Shown one piece after another: positions 8,643 through 17,862 of a stretch of 64,000 bases of DNA. The position numbers were made by a program, and so were the translations under genes. The notes beneath the pieces are model-generated. The model searched no databases. It was not told the DNA's origin and was given only the letters and a program-made list of their open reading frames with translations. Origin of the DNA: Bacteroidetes bacterium CG12_big_fil_rev_8_21_14_0_65_60_17 (GTDB lineage Bacteria; Bacteroidota; Rhodothermia; Rhodothermales; UBA10348); assembly GCA_002787815.1 (NCBI GenBank), contig PCUY01000031.1:1-64000 (forward strand). Direction: 5' to 3'. Within the stretch, counting starts at the first letter, position 1. The number at the start of each line of letters is the position of its first letter.

Positions 8643-10964
8643 ATGCCTGTCGTAGATGTCATTCCACTACACGAAACAACGCGTTCCAGGTATCTGAACT
8701 ACGCGTTGTCCGTTATTACCAGCCGCGCACTTCCCGACATCCGGGACGGCCTCAAACCGGTCCAACGTCGCATTCTGTATGCGATGTTCACCAACCTCCA
8801 CCTGTACCCGGACGCACGTTTCCGCAAAAGTGCGACGGTAGTGGGGGAGGTCATGGGCAAATATCACCCGCACGGTGATTCGGCCATTTATGACGCCATG
8901 GTTCGTCTGGCACAACCGTTCGTTCTCCGTGCACCACTTGTCGACGGACATGGCAACTTCGGGTCGCTGGACGGTGATTCGCCGGCCGCCATGCGCTACA
9001 CGGAAGCCCGACTTCAGCCCTTGGCCATGGAGATGCTCGAGGAGCTCAGGAAGGAGACTGTCGCCTACCGGCCCACGTTCGATGGTACGCTGTTCGAGCC
9101 CGTGGTACTCCCGACACGCGTTCCAAACATGCTGCTCAACGGAGCATCGGGCATTGCCGTTGGCATGGCCACCAACATTCCCCCGCATAATCTCGGTGAA
9201 CTGATAGATGCGTTGGTCCACCTCATATCACGACCGGATGCTACGATAGAGACGCTGGTCCGCGATTACATCTCGGGCCCCGATTTTCCTACCGGCGGCC
9301 GGATTCTGAATACACCTCAGACGCTCCAGGCCATTTACGAAAGTGGCGATGGTACGGTTGAACTGCGAGGAGAGTACGAGCAGGAAGGAAAGTCGCGTGT
9401 CATCATCACCAGTATTCCGTATGGCCTTACGAAGAGTGCGCTCATTGAGCAGATAGCAGAGCATATCATCAAAGGAAAGGTACCTCAGCTTACGGATGTG
9501 AGGGATGAATCCACGGACGACGTCCGGATTGTTCTGGAGATCAAGCGTGGTGCGGACGCGGACGTCGCCATGGCGTATTTGCTGAAGCACACCGCGCTGC
9601 AGACACGCTTCCATGTCAATATGACGTGTCTGCTCCCGACGGAGAAGCCCGATGTCTGTGCTCCTTCCCGGGTCAACCTGAAAACGATCCTCAGGCACTT
9701 CCTTGACTTCCGTATGGAGGTCACCATCAAACGCCTCGAATTCGAGCTCGCGCAGCTCGAGAAACGGATCCACATCCTTCGCGGATTCGAGAAGATATTC
9801 GACGCATTGGATGAGGCCATCCGGATAATCCGCTCATCAAGCAACAAGGCTGACGCGGCCCAACGCCTCATGCACAGGTTCGCACTCGACGATGTGCAGA
9901 CGGAAGCGATCCTGGAAACGAAACTGTACAAGCTTTCGAGACTCGAGATCGATGCCATCCGCACGGAGCTCGAGGAAAAGGAAGCTGCGGCAGCCGAACT
10001 TCGGCTTCTGCTTGCCGACGAGCCAGCCCGCTGGCGCATGATTACGGCAGAGCTGAAGGATCTCCGCGGCAAATTTGCCGATCCCCGTCGCACGCCCATC
10101 GCCGGACCGGATGTTGACGTTGCCTATTCCGCCGAAGACTACATTGTCGAAGAGGATGTGGTCGTCATCGTAACGGAAGACGGTTGGGTCAAGCGGCAGC
10201 GGTCCTATACGGATCTGGAAAGTATCCGCGTACGGGAAGGGGACAAGGTAGCCTGGGTGTTTCCCTCGTCGACCAGGGAAGCCGTGGTGTTCATTTCCAA
10301 TTACGGCAAGGCCTATACGGCCCGTGTTGAATCGCTGCCGAGCACTACGGGCCACGGTCATCCGGTCCAGAAAATGTTTGATTTTTCGGATGGAGAGTAC
10401 ATTGCTGGCGTCGTTTGCACGGACGAACGGTCACTTCCCGATCCGGATACGTCCGCGCAACCGTCCCCCGGATTGTTCGAAGATGACGGCTCGGAGGCGG
10501 AGGCGGGATTGACAATTTGCGGTATCACGTCGGATGGTCACATCCTTCGTCTTCCACTCTCCAATTTTTCCGATCCTTCCACGGTCGCTGGCCGGCTCTT
10601 CATCCGGCTGCAGAAGAAGGCGACGCTTCTTCGTGCCGAGCCCGCCGGGGGCCGGGAAAACGTATGCATCGCATCGAAAGAAGGTTTCTGCCTGATATTT
10701 CCGGTTTCCCAGGTACCCGTGATGAAAAATGCGGCCAAAGGCGTACGTGCCATGCGCCTGGGTGCAAAAGATACCGTCGCCGGAGCCACGCTGTCCCACG
10801 CTGCCCGGCAAGGTCTTGTCGTTGAAACATCGCGTGGTCGTACAGAAACGGTACGCACAACAAAGTTCGACGTGTCAAATCGCGGCAACAAAGGCAGGCT
10901 CATTATCAAGCGGGGCACGCTTGCCAACGTCATCTACGAACCGGTTGAAATCCAGCTGTCATGA
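8643..10964 (+). CDS. parC: Type IIA DNA topoisomerase subunit A, ParC-like (topoisomerase IV)
   Basis: A 773-residue breakage-reunion subunit. [19 protein letters not shown] opens the winged-helix domain, [19 protein letters not shown] is the quinolone-pocket region, and the active-site tyrosine that attacks DNA is Tyr119 in AMRYTEARL. Beta-pinwheel blades follow from about residue 500. No gyrase-specific GyrA box (QRRGGKG) is visible, so I favour topoisomerase IV (decatenation) over gyrase, though many Bacteroidota-type annotations only say gyrase/topoisomerase IV. Its stop overlaps the ATG of the B subunit by four bases, so the order is A then B. Confidence 0.88.
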   Translation: MPVVDVIPLHETTRSRYLNYALSVITSRALPDIRDGLKPVQRRILYAMFTNLHLYPDARFRKSATVVGEVMGKYHPHGDSAIYDAMVRLAQPFVLRAPLVDGHGNFGSLDGDSPAAMRYTEARLQPLAMEMLEELRKETVAYRPTFDGTLFEPVVLPTRVPNMLLNGASGIAVGMATNIPPHNLGELIDALVHLISRPDATIETLVRDYISGPDFPTGGRILNTPQTLQAIYESGDGTVELRGEYEQEGKSRVIITSIPYGLTKSALIEQIAEHIIKGKVPQLTDVRDESTDDVRIVLEIKRGADADVAMAYLLKHTALQTRFHVNMTCLLPTEKPDVCAPSRVNLKTILRHFLDFRMEVTIKRLEFELAQLEKRIHILRGFEKIFDALDEAIRIIRSSSNKADAAQRLMHRFALDDVQTEAILETKLYKLSRLEIDAIRTELEEKEAAAAELRLLLADEPARWRMITAELKDLRGKFADPRRTPIAGPDVDVAYSAEDYIVEEDVVVIVTEDGWVKRQRSYTDLESIRVREGDKVAWVFPSSTREAVVFISNYGKAYTARVESLPSTTGHGHPVQKMFDFSDGEYIAGVVCTDERSLPDPDTSAQPSPGLFEDDGSEAEAGLTICGITSDGHILRLPLSNFSDPSTVAGRLFIRLQKKATLLRAEPAGGRENVCIASKEGFCLIFPVSQVPVMKNAAKGVRAMRLGAKDTVAGATLSHAARQGLVVETSRGRTETVRTTKFDVSNRGNKGRLIIKRGTLANVIYEPVEIQLS

Positions 10965-12892
10965 GCGCAGGTTATACGGGAGAAAACATTCAGGTCCTGG
11001 AGGGGCTCGATCCTGTCCGGAAGCGGCCCGGTATGTACATCGGCGGGACGGGGAAACCTGGTCTGCATCATCTGTTGTGGGAAATCGTCGACAACGCGGT
11101 CGACGAAGCCACGAACGGATACGCGTCGCAGATCGAGGTCGTGCTTCATCGGGATGGCCGGTCCATGACCGTTTCCGACAACGGCAGGGGAATACCGGTC
11201 GACAATCATCCCACCAAAAAAATACCCACGGTCGAACTCATCCTGACGACGCTCCACGCCGGTGGCAAATTCGACTCATCGAACTATATCACATCCGGTG
11301 GGCTGCACGGCGTGGGAGCGAGTGTGGTCAACGCGCTCTCCGAGGAGCTGGTCGTGACCATCAAAAGGGATGGCGGCATATGGGAACAGCGCTACAAGCA
11401 GGGAAAGCCCGTAACGAAGTTGCGGAAAACTGGTACGGCAAGCCGCGGCAGTGGCACAACAATCTTCTTTCGACCCGATCCCGAGATATTTGAAAGTCTT
11501 GAGTTTGACCCGGACTGGATTGTGGACAACCTGGAGACAAAAACGTACCTCAATGGAGCATTGCGGATCGCGTTTCGAAATGAGGTCACGGGCGCGCGCT
11601 ACGAATACCATCACGAAGGTGGCATTGAAGAATTTCAGCAGCACCTCCTCGAAGTGTCCGGCTCCCGTCCTGTCCACGCGGACCCATTTGTTGTACGGCA
11701 GAAGGAGATGGTGGGTAGAGCGCGCATCGAGGTAGCACTTCAGTGGACGGAAGCCCCACGGGAAATGGTCCGCTCGTTCGTGAACGGCATATCAACAAAA
11801 GACGGAGGAACGCACGAGCAGGGATTCCGGGATGCCATCCGTTCGGCGGTACGGGCCTACATGGATACGCACGATCTGCTGCCCCGCAAGCTCGATATCA
11901 CGGCCGATGACATCAGGGAAGGTGTGGTTGGCATCATAAACCTGTTCATGGTCGATCCCCAGTTCCAGGGTCAGACCAAGGAGAAGCTCAACAATCCTGA
12001 GGTCAAATCCCTTGTCACAGGCGCAGTCCGGCTCGATCTCGAGCAGTTTTTGACGCAGCATCCGACGACGGGGGACGCCATTGCCACGCGTATTGTGCAG
12101 GCCGCCAAGGCCCGCCAGGCGAGTCGGGCTGCGGCATCCAGCGTACGCCGCAAATCGAGTGTGTCGCATCGGCTCAACCTGCCGGGCAAGCTGACCGATT
12201 GCTCGTCGACCGACCCGGCCGAAAGCGAACTGTTCATTGTGGAGGGCGACTCCGCAGGAGGATCTGCGAAACAGGGACGCGATCGGCAGACGCAGGCCGT
12301 CCTGCCACTCAGGGGCAAGGTACTCAACGCGGAGCAGGCTACGCTCAAGAAAGTCACCGAGAACAAGGAATTGTCCAATGTGGTGCAGGCCCTCGGTTGC
12401 GGAATAGGCGACAATCTGGATCTCTCGAAACTGCGCTATCACAAAATCATCCTGCTCATGGATGCCGATTCGGATGGCCACCATATCTCGACACTGCTCC
12501 TCACGTTTCTGTACCGGTACATGCGTCCGCTCATCGATGGTGGTTTTATCTACATAGCGCAACCTCCACTTTTCCGGATCGATGCCGCAAAGAAGACGTG
12601 GTGGGCACTTGATGAGCTGGACCGCGAGCGGATCGTGGCCAAAATCAAACGGTCCAATCCCAAGTCGAAAATCGAGTTGCAACGTTTCAAGGGCCTCGGC
12701 GAGATGATGCCGGCGACCCTCAATGAAACCACACTGCATCCGGACTCCCGGCGTCTACTGCAGGTCACCATCCCCGCTGCCGAGCGCATGGTAACCGAAC
12801 AGACCATCTCGGATCTGATGGGGAAGGACCCGGCGGCGCGGTTCCACTTCATCATGAACCGCGCAGAGGAGGTGGACGACCTGGACGTATAG
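10961..12892 (+). CDS. parE: Type IIA DNA topoisomerase subunit B, ParE-like
   Basis: A 643-residue ATPase subunit. The GHKL fold is complete: [10 protein letters not shown] (Mg-binding Asn), DNGRGIPVD, and [22 protein letters not shown] near the C-terminus is typical. The TOPRIM domain has the [15 protein letters not shown] and DADSDGHHI acidic motifs. The length fits ParE or a short GyrB, without the large insertion of proteobacterial GyrB. It is coupled to the A subunit through ATGA. It closes the long plus-strand run, with the tRNA-Lys gene 75 nt downstream. Confidence 0.88.
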   Translation: MSAGYTGENIQVLEGLDPVRKRPGMYIGGTGKPGLHHLLWEIVDNAVDEATNGYASQIEVVLHRDGRSMTVSDNGRGIPVDNHPTKKIPTVELILTTLHAGGKFDSSNYITSGGLHGVGASVVNALSEELVVTIKRDGGIWEQRYKQGKPVTKLRKTGTASRGSGTTIFFRPDPEIFESLEFDPDWIVDNLETKTYLNGALRIAFRNEVTGARYEYHHEGGIEEFQQHLLEVSGSRPVHADPFVVRQKEMVGRARIEVALQWTEAPREMVRSFVNGISTKDGGTHEQGFRDAIRSAVRAYMDTHDLLPRKLDITADDIREGVVGIINLFMVDPQFQGQTKEKLNNPEVKSLVTGAVRLDLEQFLTQHPTTGDAIATRIVQAAKARQASRAAASSVRRKSSVSHRLNLPGKLTDCSSTDPAESELFIVEGDSAGGSAKQGRDRQTQAVLPLRGKVLNAEQATLKKVTENKELSNVVQALGCGIGDNLDLSKLRYHKIILLMDADSDGHHISTLLLTFLYRYMRPLIDGGFIYIAQPPLFRIDAAKKTWWALDELDRERIVAKIKRSNPKSKIELQRFKGLGEMMPATLNETTLHPDSRRLLQVTIPAAERMVTEQTISDLMGKDPAARFHFIMNRAEEVDDLDV

Positions 12893-12967
12893 GCAGGAAT
12901 TGGCCTGCTGTGCCATCGGCATCGACGGAAACCCGATCGCCCCGAGCGAGTAGATGTGCGCCAAGCC

Positions 12968-13037
<70 letters not shown>

Positions 13038-13040
<3 letters not shown>

Positions 13041-13514
13041 CATATTGTTGTCCCACAACGACGTCAGCGCGTATCGGCGCCGGTGGGAAAATATAAGATT
13101 CGTTTCCACGTGATCGACTTCGGGACGTGCGGTCACGGACTCAAGCACGAATCGTCGCAGGTGCTCCGAGTCCCGCACGGCCACGTGCAGCAGGAAGTCG
13201 TCTGCACCGGCTACGTGGTACACCTCACGTACCTCCTGCAGACAGTCGGCATGGGTGAGAAAGTCCCGGACGCCACCCGGCTTGTGCTTCGTCAGACGGA
13301 CGGCAATAAGCGCGAGGATGTTGACACCCATGTGTGAGGGATCCACGTCGGCGTGATAACCCCGGATAACTCCGATTTCCTCGAGGCGCCGCGTCCGTTC
13401 AAGTGAGGTCGACGGCGCAACGCCCGTCAATTCGGCCACATCCCGGTTGGTCGTCCGTGCATTCTTCTGCAACAGACCCAGAATACGCTCGTCTGTTCGA
13501 TCAATCCGTTTCAT
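13038..13514 (-). CDS. Lrp/AsnC-family transcriptional regulator
   Basis: A 158-residue regulator with the classical layout: an N-terminal helix-turn-helix (RIDRTDERILGLLQKNART, recognition helix near GVAPSTSLERTRRLEE) followed by a RAM ligand-binding domain (VYHVAGADDFLLHVAVRD). Family members bind amino acids and control their transport or metabolism. The gene is divergent from a Cys/Met-type PLP enzyme, with a 96-nt AT-rich space holding interleaved inverted repeats. Local control of that enzyme, probably in response to a sulfur amino acid or related substrate, is likely by inference. The stop codon reads through the 3' end of tRNA-Lys on the other strand. Confidence 0.93.
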
Positions 13515-13528
13515 GCGTGAATTGAGGT

Positions 13529-13585
13529 GTATATAATACGGTTTATGATACTACATGGCGAATTATATACGATGTTTATGTAGTA
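13529..13585. promoter_or_regulatory. Candidate Lrp operator: interleaved inverted repeats
   Basis: Two perfect inverted repeats lie in the 96-nt divergent spacer. One has 9-bp arms, GTATATAAT at 13529-13537 and ATTATATAC at 13562-13570. The other has 8-bp arms, TACTACAT at 13549-13556 and ATGTAGTA at 13578-13585. Their centres are ~17-18 bp apart. Dyad sites repeated at short spacing in AT-rich DNA fit binding by an Lrp octamer and overlap where both promoters should be. That they are Lrp sites is inference. Confidence 0.55.
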
Positions 13586-13610
13586 AAATCAAATTTTACA
13601 CGCCACTACT

Positions 13611-15380
13611 ATGATGACAGACCAGGAAGCCATTCGCATGCTGTCCCCGCGGCGCTCCAGTACGAACGCGCATTCCATCGAAGATCTTGCCCGCGAGCAG
13701 CTGCACCACTTCGGCCTTGAGCCCGAAAGCCCGGTGGGAGAGGCTCTTCTTGGCGCCGTCAAACACCTCTATGCCGCCCACGCCGATGTGGCACGGCTCT
13801 GGCGCGTGACCGCCGAGGTCATGGAATCGCTCGACGAAAAAGACCGGATTGCCTGTTTTTCGGCCAAGAAATTTCTCTCGTTCCAGATCGCGAAAATCCT
13901 CGACACGGCCCAGAATCCATTCCGGAAAAGTTACCAGAGCCTCGGTTTTTCCGACGCATCCCAGCAGGCGAAGGGTCCGTATCCCATTTTCGATAACGTC
14001 ACGGCGCTTTTTTCCGCGACGCCCGTCATTGTGCGCACGGCGACCTACATTTACGCCTGCACCGAATGGGTTGATGATGCCTTCCACGGCAAGGAGCACC
14101 TGCATGAAATCTATTCCCGGCTCCTGAATCCGACGTCGATTTCGCTCGCCAACTACATCGTCGACCTCGAGGCCGGTCCGTACGCCGACCAGTACCTGGC
14201 CTGGAACTTCAACTCCGGAATGGCGGCCATCGATACGCTCCTCGGTCACGTTCTCGGCCATGAGGACATCATCATTGCCAGCCGCAATGTCTATGGCGGC
14301 ACGCATCAGCTGCTTTCGGATTACTATGCCAATCCACGGAAAATGAATGTCGGTCTGTCCTGGTTCGATGGATACGACCGAGAGGAGTTCGTCCGTCACG
14401 CCGAGCGCATCGAAGCGGAGTTTTCTGACCGCCTGGAGCGGGGAGGAAGGGTGGTCGTATACCTCGAATCGCCCTGCAATCCACACGGATATGTCCTGGA
14501 TGTGTCCGGGATTTCCCGCTTGGCGCATAAGCGTGGCTGGACGGTAATCCACGATGCCACGATTTCCACGCCGTTCCTGTCGAAACCTCTCCAGCGGGAT
14601 GACTCCGCTGAGCGTCCGGACTACCTCGTCCACTCCTATACAAAGGATCTGACGGGTTCCGGAAATGCCACTGCGGGCGTTGTGATCGCCGAGAACAAAC
14701 GCATGTTCATTCCCAAGGGAGAAACCTTCGATGGAGTCAATTGGAGCGACACCCTTTTCTGGGACGCCTATTACATCAAGGGGGCCTTTCTTGACTCGGA
14801 CAAGGCGTTTGAAGTCATCTCGGGCATGCGGACGCTCGATCTTCGCATGCTCCGTAAAACAGTCAGCACAAGGCTCATGGCGATGTTCATGGATGCGCAC
14901 CCGGACATCACCGTGCACTCGAACGTGCTCAGGGACAATCCCAACCATGAGCTCGCAAAGCGTGAGTTGAGATTCGGACTTCCAGCGCCCCTCTTCACGA
15001 TTGACTTTGAACAGGCCGGGCTGCCGAGGGAAACTTTTATAAGCTTCTTTGACAGCCTTTCTCCGGCCTTTCACCACCAGGTGTCCCTTGGCCAGTGCAA
15101 TACGACGATACTCTGCCCGGCCTTCACGTCCCACAGCGAACTCGATCCGGAAGCGCTGGAGAGCGCCAATATTTCCGCCACAACCATCCGTATTGCAGTC
15201 GGGGATGAGGATCCACTGGATCTGATTGAGCACTTCCGTCATGCAGCAGCGCTATGCATTGATCCAGTGCGCCCTGGGTTTTCCACGCATTTCATGGGCG
15301 CCCGCGACATCGCAGCGCTGTACAGGCAGCAATACGTGGAGGCGCACACTACCTACATTGAAAGTTGTTGTAACAAATAA
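13611..15380 (+). CDS. Cys/Met-metabolism PLP-dependent enzyme with N-terminal extension
   Basis: A 589-residue fold-type I PLP enzyme. The core matches the cystathionine-synthase/lyase family: YSRLLNPTSISLANYIVDLE, then FNSGMAAIDTLL, then SRNVYGGTHQLL, then VVVYLESPCNPHG, and the Schiff-base lysine in HSYTKDLTGSGNATAGVV. Family members are usually ~380-430 residues; here ~160 extra residues precede the core. They are soluble and helical (REQLHHFGLEPE, VAEVMESLDEKDR-like), with no signal peptide. The reaction could be elimination (methionine gamma-lyase-like) or gamma-replacement; the substrate is not resolved. The divergent Lrp gene suggests amino-acid-responsive control. The start ATGATG at 13611 leaves the second Met at 13614 possible. 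Confidence 0.85.
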   Translation: MMTDQEAIRMLSPRRSSTNAHSIEDLAREQLHHFGLEPESPVGEALLGAVKHLYAAHADVARLWRVTAEVMESLDEKDRIACFSAKKFLSFQIAKILDTAQNPFRKSYQSLGFSDASQQAKGPYPIFDNVTALFSATPVIVRTATYIYACTEWVDDAFHGKEHLHEIYSRLLNPTSISLANYIVDLEAGPYADQYLAWNFNSGMAAIDTLLGHVLGHEDIIIASRNVYGGTHQLLSDYYANPRKMNVGLSWFDGYDREEFVRHAERIEAEFSDRLERGGRVVVYLESPCNPHGYVLDVSGISRLAHKRGWTVIHDATISTPFLSKPLQRDDSAERPDYLVHSYTKDLTGSGNATAGVVIAENKRMFIPKGETFDGVNWSDTLFWDAYYIKGAFLDSDKAFEVISGMRTLDLRMLRKTVSTRLMAMFMDAHPDITVHSNVLRDNPNHELAKRELRFGLPAPLFTIDFEQAGLPRETFISFFDSLSPAFHHQVSLGQCNTTILCPAFTSHSELDPEALESANISATTIRIAVGDEDPLDLIEHFRHAAALCIDPVRPGFSTHFMGARDIAALYRQQYVEAHTTYIESCCNK

Positions 15381-15462
15381 GCAGGTCCGGTGCACCAAGC
15401 CGCAGATGGTATCCATCCATAGCCATCACCCGAAGTACTCAACACACAATTTGAACCGTTTC

Positions 15463-16053
15463 ATGGCAACGCCACTCACAAGCACCGAATACCGAAAACG
15501 CTGGAAAGACGGTCTTGCGCGCTCACGTACCGGAATGTCAGCTACCGAGCGCAAGTATTACTTCTACTCGAAATACAATTGGGAGCGCCAAGAGGGGGTA
15601 TCGAGACGGTACGAACCGTCCCCTGCTTTCCGGGAAGCGGTAAACAACCTGCCTGAAGGTGCCCGTCTGCTGTACCTGACGGAGGATTGGTGCATTGATT
15701 CGGCGTATTCATTTCCCGTTGTCGACACAATTCCGGATATCCGACGTGACATATCGCTGGAAATCTACATCCGGGATGAGAACCTTGATCTGATGGATCG
15801 TTTTCTCACGAATGGAGGTCGCTCTGTACCCAAACTTATCATACGGGATGCCGATCGGAATGATTTGTGTACGTGGGGACCCAAGGTCGGGAAGCTGGTC
15901 GCGCTCCGAACGCAACTGCAGGAGGAGGGTGCCGACGGACCAGCTGTCGTTAATGCCACATCCGAATGGTACGAGAATGAGGGTTGGCTTGAAATTGAGC
16001 GCGAATTGACAGAAACGCTTGCGTCCTGCGTGCCGGCTGCGTCTTTGTCGTAA
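15463..16053 (+). CDS. Thioredoxin-like family protein
   Basis: A 196-residue cytosolic protein with a thioredoxin fold. TEDWCIDS is an atypical active site with a single Cys (WCxDS rather than WCxxC), and VPKLIIRD gives the cis-proline strand. The N-terminal ~70 residues (YRKRWKDGLAR, YFYSKYNWERQE) are helical. The pattern fits the Thioredoxin_9-like family of Bacillota and Bacteroidota. With one active-site Cys it could reduce only through a mixed disulfide with a low-molecular-weight thiol, which is inference. The start was chosen at MATPLTS because the upstream frame overlaps the PLP gene. Confidence 0.75.
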   Translation: MATPLTSTEYRKRWKDGLARSRTGMSATERKYYFYSKYNWERQEGVSRRYEPSPAFREAVNNLPEGARLLYLTEDWCIDSAYSFPVVDTIPDIRRDISLEIYIRDENLDLMDRFLTNGGRSVPKLIIRDADRNDLCTWGPKVGKLVALRTQLQEEGADGPAVVNATSEWYENEGWLEIERELTETLASCVPAASLS

Positions 16054-16083
16054 CTTGCAAGTTGACACGAACACGTATGACAC

Positions 16084-16890
16084 ATGAACGCCCCGAACTA
16101 TGACTCCTGGTCGCACGCACACGATCTGACGCTGGTTTTTCTGGCGTTGGCGTATTCGACTGACTCCAAACTGTCCCATGACGAGGTCGATGCCATCGCC
16201 GACATCATTGCGCGGTGGCGCCCGGAAGCATCACGTGCCGAGGTGCATGAGATCGTGTTGGAATCCATTGCTGCATACCTCCAGTCCGACGCGGAAGAAG
16301 AGGTTGTGCGGTCTGTGCGCTCCCTTGAAAAGGCCCTGACGATTGACAAACGCCGCGAAGCGCTGGAAGACGCCATGCGTATTGCCGAAGCTGACGGTAT
16401 CCTGCTTAATTCAGAGCAGAACATCCTGTCCATTGTGGCATCTATCTGGGATATCAGGGCTACAAAGGATCGGCTTCTTGAGGAAACCCTCGTTGAGATT
16501 GAGGCTCGTCCAGAATGGACCGTCCTGCATGACATTGCGTTCCTGTTCATCGTAATGGCTCACGGCGCCGATGGAAGTGTGGCCGATGAGGAAATCGCGG
16601 TCATCGTGGACAGGATTTCGAGTTGGGCTCCCGACATGACCAATACGGAAGTGCGCGACGTGGTCCGTGCTGCGTTGATGTATTATTCCGGTGGGGCGGA
16701 GTCGTTTGATATGGAAGCCGCCATTGATTCCGTCGGTCATATGCTTCCGAGAGCGCAGCGCCTCGTTGTGCTCGATGACTTGCTGGCTGTGGCGGAGGCA
16801 GACGGAGATCTGCGCCAGGCAGAAAAAGATATTCTGGAGACGCTATCGCGTGCGTGGCGAGTAGACGTTCGCGTATCGCCGCTCGAGTAG
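16084..16890 (+). CDS. Tandem TerB-like domain protein
   Basis: A 268-residue, very acidic helical protein made of two similar halves. Each half opens with a hydrophobic helix (LTLVFLALAYSTD; IAFLFIVMAHGADG), continues through an acidic helix and W(A/R)P, and ends with an EF-hand-like acidic turn followed by a helix (AEADGILLNSEQNIL at ~100; AEADGDLRQAEKDIL at ~245). This repeat pattern matches TerB/tellurite-resistance-type domains, which bind metal ions and occur in stress and surveillance systems. No terC, terD or other ter gene is near. The duplication is visible in the sequence; the metal role is family knowledge. Confidence 0.7.
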   Translation: MNAPNYDSWSHAHDLTLVFLALAYSTDSKLSHDEVDAIADIIARWRPEASRAEVHEIVLESIAAYLQSDAEEEVVRSVRSLEKALTIDKRREALEDAMRIAEADGILLNSEQNILSIVASIWDIRATKDRLLEETLVEIEARPEWTVLHDIAFLFIVMAHGADGSVADEEIAVIVDRISSWAPDMTNTEVRDVVRAALMYYSGGAESFDMEAAIDSVGHMLPRAQRLVVLDDLLAVAEADGDLRQAEKDILETLSRAWRVDVRVSPLE

Positions 16891-16913
16891 ACCGGTCCCC
16901 GTCAGTCGGCCGT

Positions 16914-17405
16914 TCACCGTGCGTGCTCAGCCAGGATCTCGTCTATGATCACAAGATGATGGCGCGTATGGACTTCCAGGAATCTGAACACCTCGTTCCG
17001 CGTCAACTCGCCCATGAGTGGATGGTATGCCAGTGTTGTTTCAGGCACCTGCCTCGAGCGCTCCAACCGGGATTCTGTTTTTGCGAGGAGTCGACGCAGG
17101 GCATTTGAATCGAGCGCACCCGAAGGCTCGCCGGCCGGAGGTACCTTGATGGTTCCACGGGGAATACGGCCATGCACGAGTACGCTCTGTTTACTGTACC
17201 GCTGTTCGCGTTCTGCAGCGTCAGATGTCCGTCTCTCCGGAGCAGGACGCCGGCCCGAGGCAAGTGCAACAGCAAAGCCGCTGGCTACGATCAGGATGTG
17301 CTCCAGGTGTTGTCCGACAGACCACGATGACACCTCGGGTGCGAGGGCATCGGCGTGATCCATCATGGACTCGCAGAGGGCGAGCGTCTCAGAAAGTTCT
17401 GTCAT
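16914..17405 (-). CDS. DinB-like (DUF1569-type) four-helix protein
   Basis: A 163-residue protein from the ATG at 17405, which overlaps the end of fxsA by 17 nt on the same strand. WSVGQHLEHILIVASG supplies the first conserved His, and EVFRFLEVHTRHHLVIIDEI supplies the C-terminal His pair, the usual metal triad of the DinB/YfiT superfamily. Such proteins include thiol transferases and many uncharacterised stress proteins. The function here is unknown. A longer in-frame upstream extension exists but would lie almost entirely inside fxsA. Confidence 0.7.
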   Translation of the reverse strand: MTELSETLALCESMMDHADALAPEVSSWSVGQHLEHILIVASGFAVALASGRRPAPERRTSDAAEREQRYSKQSVLVHGRIPRGTIKVPPAGEPSGALDSNALRRLLAKTESRLERSRQVPETTLAYHPLMGELTRNEVFRFLEVHTRHHLVIIDEILAEHAR

Positions 17406-17760
17406 GGATCCGGTCCTTGAGTCTATGGACAATGACATTGCGCAGCAGGTGTCGCGATGGAGGCGCCAGTCCCAGCAGACCGATCGCATCGGTAAGAACA
17501 CCGGGTGTAAGCAGGAGTGCACCGGAGACAAGTACGATCAGTCCATCGACCAGTTCGTTGCCCGGCATGTCACCACTTGCGAGGCGCTCCTGGAAGCGTC
17601 GCCACACGGCAAGACCCTGACTACGGGCCAGATAAGACCCCACGAGTCCGGTAGCCACGATGATTGCGAATGTATTCGCCGTACCGATCAGGCCACCGAT
17701 CTCTATCAGCAGCGCAAGTTCTACGGCCGGTACAACAACAAACAACAGAAAGAGTCTCAT
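17389..17760 (-). CDS. fxsA: FxsA-family membrane protein
   Basis: A 123-residue small membrane protein. It starts directly with a hydrophobic helix (RLFLLFVVVPAVELALLIEIG), then the cytoplasmic loop ARSQGLAVWRRFQERLASG, then a second hydrophobic region ending in the family signature LLTPGVLTDAIGLLGL. FxsA of E. coli modulates phage T7 exclusion when overexpressed; its normal role is unknown. It is divergent from the Xer recombinase across a 101-nt space that holds a strong inverted repeat. Confidence 0.88.
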   Translation of the reverse strand: MRLFLLFVVVPAVELALLIEIGGLIGTANTFAIIVATGLVGSYLARSQGLAVWRRFQERLASGDMPGNELVDGLIVLVSGALLLTPGVLTDAIGLLGLAPPSRHLLRNVIVHRLKDRIHDRTF

Positions 17761-17828
17761 ACAGGTTGGAACGCCGCTTCAGGGCCGTCGATCCCTGCCA
17801 TGTATGAGCCGGAGACTGCGCGATCACT

Positions 17829-17862
17829 TGATGCATAACATAAATAACCTTATGTTGCATCA
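17829..17862. promoter_or_regulatory. Near-perfect inverted repeat between fxsA and the Xer gene
   Basis: Left arm TGATGCATAACATAA (17829-17843) and right arm TTATGTTGCATCA (17850-17862) pair over 13 bp once a two-base AT insertion in the left arm is looped out, with a 6-nt spacer. The right arm runs into the ATG of the recombinase gene. It is AT-rich and placed in the only divergent spacer nearby, so it could be an operator or a translation-blocking hairpin. Confidence 0.5.

Noticed and set aside
13596-15242. 548-codon open frame on the minus strand
   Set aside because: It is the antisense of the Cys/Met PLP enzyme, whose motifs (NPT, Schiff-base Lys) are clear on the plus strand.
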